From: Flagellimonas aequoris
GTDB lineage: Bacteria > Bacteroidota > Bacteroidia > Flavobacteriales > Flavobacteriaceae
NCBI RefSeq assembly: GCF_003584165.1
Contig: NZ_QXFJ01000030.1
Span: forward strand, 124,001-188,000
Reading direction: 5' to 3'
Length of the DNA stretch: 64,000 bases
Part shown: positions 16,962-25,160 of the stretch, one piece after another
Layout: each line of letters begins with the position of its first letter
How positions within the stretch are numbered: the first letter of the stretch is position 1
Program-made: the position numbers and the translations under genes
Notes under the pieces: model-generated
Databases searched by the model: none
The model's input: only the letters and a program-made list of their open reading frames with translations
Told to the model about the DNA's origin: nothing

Positions 16962-17294
16962 GTGGAAAATTTAGATGATAAATACGAAAGGGCTGCCAAG
17001 CGGGTTAAGGAGTTGAAAGGCTTCTACAGACACATAAAAATCTTTGTTTTGTTCAATGGGATATTGTATCTACTGAAAAGTGGCCTACTTAACCCTTTCA
17101 TGCCTGAGGGATTTCCAACAGAGCATTACTATTTTGACTGGGTAAACAGCAATGTATTTATTTGGGGGCTGATATTGGCCGTACACGCACTGTACACCTT
17201 TCGATATAAAATACCCTTCCTTCAAAAATGGGAAGAACGCCAGATTCAAAAATACATAGAGCGAGAGGATGAGGAAATGGGTAAATTTAAATGA
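16962..17294 (+). CDS. 2TM-domain protein 4 (GTG start)
   Basis: 110 residues beginning with GTG at 16962 (MENLDDKYERAAKRV...), which aligns with the MEN- starts of proteins 1-3; no ATG is better placed. The inter-helix loop is longer than in proteins 1-3 (NPFMPEGFPTEHYYFDWVNS region), the second helix is VFIWGLILAVHALYTF, and the NP-F-GK motif is reduced to IPFLQKWEERQIQKYI. It lies 9 bp after 2TM-3 and 9 bp before 2TM-5. The loop differences suggest divergence after duplication rather than recent copying. Confidence 0.88.
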   Translation: MENLDDKYERAAKRVKELKGFYRHIKIFVLFNGILYLLKSGLLNPFMPEGFPTEHYYFDWVNSNVFIWGLILAVHALYTFRYKIPFLQKWEERQIQKYIEREDEEMGKFK

Positions 17295-17303
17295 TCATCA
17301 AGG

Positions 17304-17642
17304 ATGAGTCCTATCACCACATATGAAACTGCAAGGAGACGGGTAGGGGCCATAAAGGGGTTTTATGTCCACTTGACCTTGTTCATTCTTGTCAGTGTCC
17401 TGATCTTGGCTTCCAAGGGAACTATATTGGAAGTGATGATCGAAAAGAACCTCGAGGTCAACCCCAATTTCGTGGCCTGGTTGGATTGGAACTTTATTGC
17501 GGTTATCCTCATTTGGGGAACGGTGATATTGATTCAGGGACTTGTGGTATTTGGTCGACCGTTGATCAAAAAATGGGAAAAAAGAAAAATCGAGGCATAT
17601 CTGAGAAAGGACAAAGATGGATCCTATACCAGAAAAAAATAA
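17304..17642 (+). CDS. 2TM-domain protein 5
   Basis: 112 residues and the most divergent member. It keeps YETARRRVGAIKGFYVHLTL at the N-terminus, two hydrophobic helices (LFILVSVLILAS and FIAVILIWGTVILIQGLVVF) and the basic tail KKWEKRKIEAYL, but lacks the NP-F-GK motif. The loop is about 25 residues longer than in protein 1. Its stop is 10 bp before the LytTR regulator start, so it is the last 2TM gene of the operon. Confidence 0.87.
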   Translation: MSPITTYETARRRVGAIKGFYVHLTLFILVSVLILASKGTILEVMIEKNLEVNPNFVAWLDWNFIAVILIWGTVILIQGLVVFGRPLIKKWEKRKIEAYLRKDKDGSYTRKK

Positions 17643-17652
17643 ACTATAGCAT

Positions 17653-18408
17653 ATGAATGTGATCATCATCGAAGATGAAAAACCGGCTGCGAGACGGTTG
17701 TCTAGATTATTGGCCGAACAGGATATCGAGGTTTCTACCATGCTCCATTCGGTGGACGAATCCATTGAGTGGTTCCAGAACAATCCGCACCCCGATCTTA
17801 TATTTTTGGACATCCAATTATCGGACGGACTTTCGTTCGAAATCTTTGATTTGGTCGAAGTGAAAAGTGCCATTATTTTCACCACTGCTTATGATGAATA
17901 TGCCCTCCAAGCTTTCAAGTTGAACAGCATCGATTACCTCCTTAAACCCATCGATGATGAGGAGCTTGAAAGTGCTGTAAAAAAGTACCGAAATTTTAAA
18001 CCGGAAAGCCAAAAAATATCGGTCGATTTCAACGACATAAAAAAGCTTTTGGTAAACCCTTTGGAGCGGGAATACAAAAAACGATTTACGGTAAGGGTAG
18101 GGCAACATTTAAAGATCATCAATGCTGATGATGTGGAGTGTTTTTATAGCGAGAACAAAGGTACCTATGCGGCCACTTCGGATGGCAGGAATTATTTGTT
18201 GGACACGACACTCGAGCAATTGGAGGAGGAGCTTTCCCCAGAAATGTTTTTTAGGGTGAGTCGAAAATTTTATGTGAACGTCAACCATATAGGAGACATC
18301 ATTTCGTACACCAATTCAAGGCTTCAAATTAAGCTAAATCGCTTTAATGAGCAGGAAATCATCGTAAGCAGGGAGCGCGTTAAGGATTTTAAGTTATGGT
18401 TGGAATAA
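17653..18408 (+). CDS. LytTR-family response regulator
   Basis: 251 residues. An N-terminal receiver domain (1-115) has the acidic pair in IIIEDEK, the phosphoacceptor Asp53 in LIFLDIQL, the Thr/Ala switch at FTTAY and Lys at YLLKPID. A LytTR DNA-binding domain spans about 145-251 (KRFTVRVGQHLKIINADDVE, FFRVSRKFYVNVNHI, IIVSRERVKDFKLWL). LytTR proteins bind pairs of 9-bp direct repeats with 12-13 bp spacing. Three such sites with an added fixed promoter spacing occur in this window, two of them in front of this very locus, so positive autoregulation is likely. The cognate kinase is encoded at 14472. Confidence 0.94.
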   Translation: MNVIIIEDEKPAARRLSRLLAEQDIEVSTMLHSVDESIEWFQNNPHPDLIFLDIQLSDGLSFEIFDLVEVKSAIIFTTAYDEYALQAFKLNSIDYLLKPIDDEELESAVKKYRNFKPESQKISVDFNDIKKLLVNPLEREYKKRFTVRVGQHLKIINADDVECFYSENKGTYAATSDGRNYLLDTTLEQLEEELSPEMFFRVSRKFYVNVNHIGDIISYTNSRLQIKLNRFNEQEIIVSRERVKDFKLWLE

Positions 18409-18449
18409 AATATTTCAATAAGCTGAAAATCAGATTAAATAAATATTTC

Positions 18450-18487
18450 AAAAAGTCACTATAAATTTTTCTTATAGTGACTTTTTT
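18450..18487. terminator. Bidirectional terminator after the LytTR regulator
   Basis: A 15-bp perfect stem (AAAAAGTCACTATAA against TTATAGTGACTTTTT) with a 7-base loop. T-runs follow on both strands, so it can end both the 2TM-LytTR operon and the convergent LETM1-like gene. Confidence 0.92.
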
Positions 18488-18498
18488 AGGTAAAAAAA

Positions 18499-19689
18499 CT
18501 AGTTTTCCTCTATTCTGTTGTCATCAAAAGCTGATGGGAGTAACTTGGGTATCAGCTTGATGAAAATGGGTAGTAGAACGGCTCCTCCAGGGAGCATAAA
18601 AATGGCCAGGGAGGGAATGCTTTTAAAAATATCGAGCAGTTGGTTCTGTACTTTTTTCTTCTCTTCGGCACTCAAATCTTTCACGGTGGACTTCGATAAA
18701 AGGGTGACCAATTCCCTACTTTCGGCAAGCTCTTTTTTGAGTCGTTTGCTGTTTCTCAGAATTAATTTACTTACGTTTTTGGACATGCCTTCGTAGAATT
18801 GAACGGCCAAATTTTTATCGTTCAGATAGGCAATTTTTTCCCGATTTTTTTCAAAGAAATCCATGACAAAATCGAGCTCGATTCGCACCTCATTTTCGGC
18901 CTTTCCAAGGTCCTTTCCAAGACCAAAAATATAGTCCGATTCGGTAAAGTCTAGAGACTTGTCTTCCCATATGGTAAGGCAGGCCATATCCAAAAAATAA
19001 TCCTTTTCAAAAGCGTTGAAATTTTGGTCCAAAAGGTCCAGATAGGAACCGTCAAATTTTGCCTTATCCAGGTCCACAAAACTTAATGATGATCCCAATA
19101 ATTGGATAAGCTTTGCATCGTTTTCATGTTCCTCTTTGGAGTTGAGAGCATGGTAGGCAATGTTGATCGTAACATACTCCAAAAGTTGGGCATGCTGTTT
19201 CATGTCAATTTCCCCTCTCAGGTAGATTATGAAGATGAGCACATCCACATAAAGCAATGAATTGGTCAAACTGTTACCAAAAGCTCGATTGAAGGTATTG
19301 CCACTGAGATAGATTCTGGAATCAATTAATTTTTCCAATTGGGACTCGGTTTTGGAACCGGTCAAAATCTTATTGAGAAACGAAATCCTACCAACATCCA
19401 AAGACTGATAGTAGGCAAAAACGGTATCCACAAAATGGGTGAAGTCGGTTTTTCCCTTTTCAAAGGTATAAGTAAAGTATAGGGCGGTAAGAAGATTGAT
19501 CTTGGCAATTTCATCTTCACTAAGGGTGTGTTCCACCTCAATAAAGGAGGGAATACTCAAATGCACCCCATAAATGAACCCATGTTCTTTTAGGTCTTTG
19601 TACAAGCTATCAAAGTCCGGATAAGGTAAGGACTCATTGTCGACTAGGTGACCAAACTTGTTGATCCAACCAGAGGCAGAAGGGTTCAT
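18499..19689 (-). CDS. LETM1-related protein
   Basis: 396 residues from the ATG at 19689 (MNPSASGWINKFGHLV); the frame is open seven codons further but that extension looks non-coding. It is mostly helical. The C-terminal portion (about residues 330-385) contains LDIFKSIPSLAIFMLPGGAV followed by LLPIFIKLIPKLLPSAF, the hydrophobic signature of the LETM1 core that in mitochondria sits in the inner membrane and affects cation homeostasis. Flavobacterial proteins of this type have been labelled LETM1-related biofilm-associated. Only one hydrophobic segment is evident. Function in bacteria is uncertain. It shares a terminator with the LytTR gene. Confidence 0.78.
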   Translation of the reverse strand: MNPSASGWINKFGHLVDNESLPYPDFDSLYKDLKEHGFIYGVHLSIPSFIEVEHTLSEDEIAKINLLTALYFTYTFEKGKTDFTHFVDTVFAYYQSLDVGRISFLNKILTGSKTESQLEKLIDSRIYLSGNTFNRAFGNSLTNSLLYVDVLIFIIYLRGEIDMKQHAQLLEYVTINIAYHALNSKEEHENDAKLIQLLGSSLSFVDLDKAKFDGSYLDLLDQNFNAFEKDYFLDMACLTIWEDKSLDFTESDYIFGLGKDLGKAENEVRIELDFVMDFFEKNREKIAYLNDKNLAVQFYEGMSKNVSKLILRNSKRLKKELAESRELVTLLSKSTVKDLSAEEKKKVQNQLLDIFKSIPSLAIFMLPGGAVLLPIFIKLIPKLLPSAFDDNRIEEN

Positions 19690-19857
19690 TGATCCATGTT
19701 TGCAAGTCAAAGTAAAACAAAATATGGGACATTCTTAGGATGAAATCCATATGTAGCCATGAAAATTAGGTTAAGATTTTTTTAACATAAAAAACCAAAC
19801 CACCCCAAAAAAGGTTCCGTAGGTAGGGGTGTATGAAACATTAAAACTTACATCATT

Positions 19858-20550
19858 ATGAAACAATCAATTAAATATGCTTTGGGTCTTTCGGGAATGG
19901 CCGCCCTACTTGTAACCTTGGTTGCGGCTGACCATATCGACGCCCCATCATCTGCCGGTACCTCGGCCGATATCGCAGATTTTTATGCTTTTGAACCTTC
20001 TGAGGGCTCCGACAATACCGTTTTTGTGGTCGACCTGCAATCCAATGTATTGCCCGATCTGGCCTATGGAACCTTTGATGAGGATGTATTGACAGAAATC
20101 AATATAGATTTGGATGGCGACCTTATAGAGGATCAAGTAATTCAGGCCATTGCACGTAATGGTAGGATGTATTTCTTCGGGCCAACGGCACCCGAGCAAA
20201 CAGGGTTGACCAGTATGGTATACACCGATACCCCTTTGGGAGATGTTGAGATTTCAAGTTCTATGGCTATCGTGGAGACCACGGATGCCGGTGTATCTCT
20301 TTTTGCGGGACCCAGACAGGATCCATTCTTCTTCGATTTCTTTCAGTTCAATGCGGTAATCTCACCGGAACTGGATTCAGCTCCTGGCGGATTTTTACCT
20401 GCAGGAGAGGCTATAGACACCTTTGATGGGGCCAATACCATGTCCATTGTAGTGGAAATCCCGAACGGTATGCTGGGAACACCCACAGCCACCAATGCCT
20501 TGGGACTTTCCGTTTACAAGACTTGGGTAACAACAAACAGAAAACAATAA
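19858..20550 (+). CDS. DUF4331-type exported protein (N-terminal-half type)
   Basis: 230 residues. Signal-peptide-like start (MKQSIKYALGLSGMAALLVT), then DHIDAPSSAGTSADIADFYA, the conserved opening of DUF4331 proteins, and further family blocks such as LFAGPRQDPFFFDFFQFNAV. Typical DUF4331 proteins are about 400-500 residues; this one stops early, and the next gene, 4 bp downstream, looks like the other half. Family function is unknown; members are exported and often lie near regulatory genes. Cotranscribed with 20555 and perhaps 21329. Confidence 0.85.
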   Translation: MKQSIKYALGLSGMAALLVTLVAADHIDAPSSAGTSADIADFYAFEPSEGSDNTVFVVDLQSNVLPDLAYGTFDEDVLTEINIDLDGDLIEDQVIQAIARNGRMYFFGPTAPEQTGLTSMVYTDTPLGDVEISSSMAIVETTDAGVSLFAGPRQDPFFFDFFQFNAVISPELDSAPGGFLPAGEAIDTFDGANTMSIVVEIPNGMLGTPTATNALGLSVYKTWVTTNRKQ

Positions 20551-20554
20551 AATC

Positions 20555-21262
20555 ATGAAAAGTATGAAACTAAGATATTTTACCTCCGTATTCTTGATTG
20601 CAACCTTGGTAGGCTGCAATGACGATGATAATTCCCCATACATGTACGATGACATGATGGATGACGATATGATGTCCGTGGATTTTTCGGGAACCTATTC
20701 CCAAGAAGATCACTTGGGACGCCCAGGGATCAATACGACCTTAAGTTATGATATGGATGGCCAACCCAGTATCAAAGATGCGCATAATATGACCATTCCC
20801 TCTGAAATGACCGCTATGTTCCAAGCGGGTTTTCAGGCTCGGTTAGAGCAATATCATGATGTGTATGCCTTGAAGTTGGGGCTGGATCCTGCAGATGTGA
20901 ACTATGAAAACAACATATTAGGTCTGGATGCGGCCACACTGACGACTGTATTGTCTGCCGATGTGTTGGAAGTGGCTCCCGATCTGCCCACAACATATTT
21001 TGATCCTGGAACGGATTTCGATAATGATGGACGTATTCTGGTGCCGGATGGTGACGAAGTTGCCTTGACGGGCAGGCGCCCCAGCGACGACATTATTGAT
21101 GTGTCCCTGATATTGTTCTTTGGAGGTATGGAAGGTGATCGCTTCAGTGGACAAGATTTGGATGATGACGGTGTGGCGGACCTACCTAGGTTGACATCCG
21201 ACGGTGTTTCCTTGACTGCAGATATTTCAACAACATTCCCCTATTTGGGAGCTCCCGAGTAA
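20555..21262 (+). CDS. DUF4331-like lipoprotein (C-terminal-half type)
   Basis: 235 residues. Lipoprotein signal with lipobox LVGC (Cys at about residue 21), then an Asp/Met-rich stretch (YDDMMDDDMMSVDF). The body contains DHLGRPGINTTLSYDMDG, resembling the D-x-x-G-R-P-x-N region in the second half of DUF4331 proteins, and a C-terminal DDDGVADLPRLTSDGV region. It starts 4 bp after the preceding gene. I infer that the two polypeptides together correspond to one DUF4331 protein, with this half anchored by lipid. No enzymatic motif is seen. Confidence 0.75.
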   Translation: MKSMKLRYFTSVFLIATLVGCNDDDNSPYMYDDMMDDDMMSVDFSGTYSQEDHLGRPGINTTLSYDMDGQPSIKDAHNMTIPSEMTAMFQAGFQARLEQYHDVYALKLGLDPADVNYENNILGLDAATLTTVLSADVLEVAPDLPTTYFDPGTDFDNDGRILVPDGDEVALTGRRPSDDIIDVSLILFFGGMEGDRFSGQDLDDDGVADLPRLTSDGVSLTADISTTFPYLGAPE

Positions 21263-21279
21263 TTGCTATGAAAGGGAAG

Positions 21280-21314
21280 AAGGGGGAGGAGCTATTTTCC
21301 TCTCCCTTTTATTA
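21280..21314 (+). terminator. Probable terminator or attenuating hairpin between the DUF4331-like and TPR genes
   Basis: An 11-12 bp imperfect stem (AAGGGGGAGGA against TCCTCTCCCTT, one G-T pair) with a short loop, followed by TTTTATT. It may end the DUF4331 transcript or only reduce read-through into the TPR gene. Confidence 0.6.
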
Positions 21315-21328
21315 AAAACAACAACACA

Positions 21329-22615
21329 ATGAAAAATACATCTTTAAAAATTATGGTTTTGATATTGATTTCATGTCATATGGTCTCATGTGAACAGGAA
21401 ACTGAATTCAAGACCAACAGACAGGATTACGATCAATTCTTGGATCAAGGAGCCATGGAGACCACCTCAAAATATTTTGAGCTTTGGGACAATAAGATCA
21501 AACCAGACAGCATGCAGGTATTGAGCCTAATCAATGTTTCTGGGGAATACAACCGCTTTTTTAAAGGAACAGGAGATATCATTTACCTCAAAAAAGCGGA
21601 GCAATCCCTCAAAAAGGCCGTAGAAATTGCCGCTGTCGGAAAAGCCGGTTACCTAAGGGCACTGGCGCGTAACTACATTTCACAACATAGGTTCAGGGAA
21701 GCACTTGATCTGGCATACAAGGCCCGAAAATTTGGAAGCGGGGTGAATGCAACACAAGGGCTGTTGTTCGATGTTCAGATGGAGCTGGGCAATTATGATG
21801 TTGCCAAACAGTATCTGGATAGTATTCAGAACATGTCCGATTTTGGCTATTTGATACGTGTGGCCAAGTGGAACGATCACAAAGGTGATTTGGAAACGGC
21901 TATACGGTTCATGGAAAAGGCAAAGGAGAAGGCAGAATCATCAAAAAACCGAAGTCTGTTGTTATGGTCCTATTCCAATCTTGCAGATTTCTATGGACAT
22001 GCTGGCCGTATCGAGGAATCCTATGGGCTGTATCTGAAAACCTTGGAGCTTGACCCCTATAGTGCACATGCCAAAAAGGGGATTGCCTGGATTGTATATT
22101 CTTACGAGCGAAATGGAAAGGAGGCCTTGCGGATACTGGACTCCATCATCAACAAAAATAAATCACCCGAATATTATCTGCTAAAGGCAGAAGTGGCTTC
22201 GTTTTTAGGTAACGATATGTTGCATGTGCAGGCCCTGGATGATTTTTATAAGCTTGTTCGGAACAAGAAATACGGGGATATGTACAATGCGTATAACGTA
22301 GACTTCTACTTGAATCTTGATTTTAATGAAAGGGCGTTGGCTTTGGCCAAAAGGGAGGTGAAGAACCGACCTACGCCCGAATCTTATGGATGGTTGGCCT
22401 ACAGTCTTCTGAAAAAAGGAGAAAAGGAAAAGGCCCTTGAAATGGTTGAAGGACACATCGCCAATGAAACCTTCGAGCCGGCAATCCTTTACCGTGCGGC
22501 TGAAATATACAAGGCCAATGGTAAGAGGCAGCAGGTGGAGACTCTAAAAAAAGAACTCATGGGGTCAGTATACGAACTTGGCCCTTTAATGGAGGCTCAA
22601 ATAGCAGGATTATAA
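21329..22615 (+). CDS. Tetratricopeptide-repeat lipoprotein
   Basis: 428 residues. Signal with lipobox MVSC (Cys at about 21). The rest is a chain of helical TPR units, for example YLKKAEQSLKKAVEIAAVGK, NLADFYGHAGRIEESYGLYL followed by KTLELDPYSAHAKKG, and SLLKKGEKEKALEMVEG near the end. TPR arrays act as protein-binding scaffolds; here on the periplasmic or surface side. It follows the two DUF4331-type genes by 66 bp, with a hairpin between. A link with DUF4331 proteins is suggested by position only. Confidence 0.82.
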   Translation: MKNTSLKIMVLILISCHMVSCEQETEFKTNRQDYDQFLDQGAMETTSKYFELWDNKIKPDSMQVLSLINVSGEYNRFFKGTGDIIYLKKAEQSLKKAVEIAAVGKAGYLRALARNYISQHRFREALDLAYKARKFGSGVNATQGLLFDVQMELGNYDVAKQYLDSIQNMSDFGYLIRVAKWNDHKGDLETAIRFMEKAKEKAESSKNRSLLLWSYSNLADFYGHAGRIEESYGLYLKTLELDPYSAHAKKGIAWIVYSYERNGKEALRILDSIINKNKSPEYYLLKAEVASFLGNDMLHVQALDDFYKLVRNKKYGDMYNAYNVDFYLNLDFNERALALAKREVKNRPTPESYGWLAYSLLKKGEKEKALEMVEGHIANETFEPAILYRAAEIYKANGKRQQVETLKKELMGSVYELGPLMEAQIAGL

Positions 22616-22690
22616 AGGTTTTCACTCCATTTGGGTGTTAAAGAAGAAGCATGGATTGGGTTGATTTGTGCTTGGTTGTTGTTTAGGAGG

Positions 22691-22713
22691 CGCCATGGTT
22701 TTTTACCATGGCG
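22691..22713. terminator. Hairpin between the TPR and MscS genes
   Basis: Perfect 9-bp stem CGCCATGGT / ACCATGGCG with a TTTTT loop in the space between convergent genes. The following T-content is weak on both strands (TTCCTT on plus), so it is a likely but not certain transcription terminator. Confidence 0.6.
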
Positions 22714-22720
22714 TTCCTTA

Positions 22721-23257
22721 TCATTGTTCCATGTTCGTTTCTGAAGAATCGTCTTCCTGCTTCAAAATCTCTATGCCCTTTTGGATGACCAAGTTGGTAG
22801 GGATGGTAATACGGCGTCCATCATCCGTCCGCATAAAAAGATAAAAACCGCTAATATCCTCCACTTTCCCGGTCCAATCAAAATCCTTGTCCATGACCCT
22901 AATGCGGTCGCCAAGGCGAAGCGGATGACTGAAAAATAAGATCACACTGGCCGTTAGGTTGGACAGAATGGACCATTGGGCCACAAAGCCGATACCCACA
23001 ATGGCCAATACCGATGAGAGGAACAATGAAAAATCCTTTAGATTTACACCCCAAATCAAGGAAATGCCCACAAAGGCCAAAATATAGAACAATAGATTAC
23101 TGAGATAAAAAATGATTTTTCTACTGTTCATATCAATGGCACTGGTCTTACCGAACTTTCTGATGGCCCTTTTGCTCAAAGAGTTGAGGGTCAGGATTAC
23201 CGCCAAAAGGATTACGGTCAATAAAATCTCCGTTTTAAAGGACATAGGGTCTATCAT
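22721..23257 (-). CDS. Small mechanosensitive channel (MscS family)
   Basis: 178 residues from the ATG at 23257. Three transmembrane helices (about residues 6-25, 45-68 and 75-110), the last being the pore-type helix LSSVLAIVGIGFVAQWSILS. A short MscS beta domain follows (HPLRLGDRIRVMDKDFDWTG, VEDISGFYLFMRTDDGRRIT, IPTNLVIQKGI). The C-terminal alpha/beta vestibule of E. coli MscS is missing; a 180-residue form is common in Bacteroidota. It would release solutes under hypo-osmotic stress. It is divergent from the CorA gene. Confidence 0.88.
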   Translation of the reverse strand: MIDPMSFKTEILLTVILLAVILTLNSLSKRAIRKFGKTSAIDMNSRKIIFYLSNLLFYILAFVGISLIWGVNLKDFSLFLSSVLAIVGIGFVAQWSILSNLTASVILFFSHPLRLGDRIRVMDKDFDWTGKVEDISGFYLFMRTDDGRRITIPTNLVIQKGIEILKQEDDSSETNMEQ

Positions 23258-23324
23258 GGGCAATACTTGCTAAATTTGGATTAACTTATGGTCTAAACTA
23301 CAAATAACCCGTTTCACTTATACT

Positions 23325-24308
23325 ATGATGGAAACAGAATTTGAAAAAAATACGTGGGTCATCAATTACTCTTTGGATGGCTATTACAACCGTAAATTTA
23401 CGCTTGCCGAAGACACCAAACTCTCCAAAGGGGATGGTTCCATCACCTGGGTGAACACCTATGGACTGGAGTACATGGACGAGTTTCGTAAGATGGTGGA
23501 TGGCAATAATCTTGACGACTTCCTACTTCGCTTGCTTCTCAACCAAAAGATGGGCAATAAGGTCATCGAATTGGAGGAACAACTTTTTGTGGCGGCCAGG
23601 ATCGTGAAAACGGAGCACCATAATTTGGAGTCGGAGCAAATGTTCTTTGTGGTGGCCAAAGATTTTATTTGGTGTATTCAAGAAAAATGGGGTGATCATT
23701 TCGATTGGATCCGTAATAGGATTTTCGAGAACAAGGGTATCATAAGGAAGAAGAAGGCAGACTATTTGCTGTTCTTTATTTTGGAAACCTTGGTAACCAA
23801 CTATAAGGAGAAATATGAGGAACTGGTCTTGATGAACAACACTTTGGATGCCATCATCAAGCAGGAGCCCACGCCCGAGTTCATGTTCGAAGTGGAGCAA
23901 AAGAAATCCATGATCAATGAGTTTAAAAGGGCCTCCCATGGTCTTAGGGACATTGTCATAAAGTTGGAACGTGTCAATGTGAAGGGCTTTCACAACAAAT
24001 ATTTCAGTGAACTTCGGGAGCAGATTGGGGGATTGATCAATGATATCGATTCGGATATTCAGGAACTGGAAAGCCAGATCAACCTCTTTTTCAGTGTTCA
24101 GGGGCATCGCCTCAACGAAGTGATGAAGACCTTGACCATTTTTTCCGTCATCTTTATTCCATTGACCTTTTTGGCGGGCATCTATGGGATGAATTTTGAG
24201 AACATCCCCGAATTGAAATGGCCTTATGGTTATTTTATTCTTCTCGGTCTTATGCTCGTGGTCACCATCATCTCCATCATCATCTTTAAAAGAAAGAAGT
24301 GGTTTTAA
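23325..24308 (+). CDS. corA: CorA-type magnesium/divalent cation transporter
   Basis: 327 residues. A large cytoplasmic N-terminal domain with long helices (about 1-260) is followed by two C-terminal transmembrane helices (about 268-290 and 300-322). The signature YGMNFENIPEL sits in the loop between them, and the end is basic (IIIFKRKKWF). This is the standard CorA arrangement, forming a pentameric Mg2+ channel of the inner membrane. ATG codons at 23325 and 23328 are both possible starts. Transcribed alone; the neighbouring MscS is divergent. Confidence 0.93.
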   Translation: MMETEFEKNTWVINYSLDGYYNRKFTLAEDTKLSKGDGSITWVNTYGLEYMDEFRKMVDGNNLDDFLLRLLLNQKMGNKVIELEEQLFVAARIVKTEHHNLESEQMFFVVAKDFIWCIQEKWGDHFDWIRNRIFENKGIIRKKKADYLLFFILETLVTNYKEKYEELVLMNNTLDAIIKQEPTPEFMFEVEQKKSMINEFKRASHGLRDIVIKLERVNVKGFHNKYFSELREQIGGLINDIDSDIQELESQINLFFSVQGHRLNEVMKTLTIFSVIFIPLTFLAGIYGMNFENIPELKWPYGYFILLGLMLVVTIISIIIFKRKKWF

Positions 24309-24447
24309 AGCTACTTTCTTGACATTTTGAGGATATGGGTCTGACTTCACAAAAGAGGCGTGTCATTTGCCCATACTGACCAATGATAAACATCATATTC
24401 TTGGAATATTCCACTCGGTAGTTTTGTCTCATCTTAAATATTTTACA

Positions 24448-25095
24448 ATGAGAAAGACAATACTTTTAGCAGTGGCAACACTATTGGGATTTTCAAATTT
24501 GATGATGTCCCAAGACACACCGACCAACGATTTTAGTAAATGGCAATTCAGGTTGAGGGGCATTGTGGTCACTCCGGATGAAAGTGCCGATATTGAAGCT
24601 ATTGGTGGGGATGTGTCCATATCCACTGCTGTTGTTCCCGAATTTGATATCACCTACTTTTTTGATGAAAATTGGTCCGCAGAGTTGATTTTGGGTACCA
24701 CCAAACATGATGTAGAAGCTGTAGGCACTGCTGCGGGCGATATTGATTTGGGCAGTGTGTGGTTGTTGCCACCGACCTTGACAGGCCAATACCATTTTAC
24801 TGGAGGCAATTTTGTCCCTTACTTGGGAGCAGGGGTAAACCTTACGCTTTTTTATGGGGCCGATGAAGGTCCGGTTGCCGATGATGTAAAGTATGATACT
24901 GCTGTGGGCTTTGCCCTTCAAGGTGGTTTTGATTTTATGTTGAACGATAAATGGTTCTTGAATTTTGATGTGAAAAAGCTGTTCCTGAACACTACCGCTA
25001 CCGTTGATGCTACCACGGCACTTGGTGCCACAGTTGATGCGGATGTTGACATTGACCCATGGATATTCGGATTTGGTGTGGGTCTAAAACTCTAA
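24448..25095 (+). CDS. OmpW-family outer-membrane protein
   Basis: 215 residues from the ATG at 24448 (MRKTILLAVATLLGFSNLMM), which opens a signal peptide; the longer frame upstream is not needed. OmpW features are the amphipathic strands of an eight-stranded barrel, FFDENWSAELILGTTKHDVE, LLPPTLTGQYHFTGGNFVPY, LGAGVNLTLFY, and a C-terminal IDPWIFGFGVGLKL. OmpW proteins form small barrels with a hydrophobic channel. It ends at a clear terminator, convergent with the sigma/anti-sigma operon. Confidence 0.9.
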   Translation: MRKTILLAVATLLGFSNLMMSQDTPTNDFSKWQFRLRGIVVTPDESADIEAIGGDVSISTAVVPEFDITYFFDENWSAELILGTTKHDVEAVGTAAGDIDLGSVWLLPPTLTGQYHFTGGNFVPYLGAGVNLTLFYGADEGPVADDVKYDTAVGFALQGGFDFMLNDKWFLNFDVKKLFLNTTATVDATTALGATVDADVDIDPWIFGFGVGLKL

Positions 25096-25123
25096 GTTGT
25101 TTTTTAGGTCAATTTTGAATGCC

Positions 25124-25159
25124 GAAAGCAGTTTGGTTCCCCAGGCTGCTTTCTTTTTT
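25124..25159. terminator. Terminator between the OmpW and anti-sigma genes
   Basis: Stem GAAAGCAG / CTGCTTTC around a 13-base loop, with TTTTTTA following on the plus strand. It lies between two convergent genes and best serves the OmpW gene. Confidence 0.8.
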
Positions 25160-25160
25160 A

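Noticed and set aside
23523-24350. A 275-codon minus-strand frame opposite corA
   Set aside because: It overlaps the whole conserved CorA gene, and its composition looks like a reverse reading of it.
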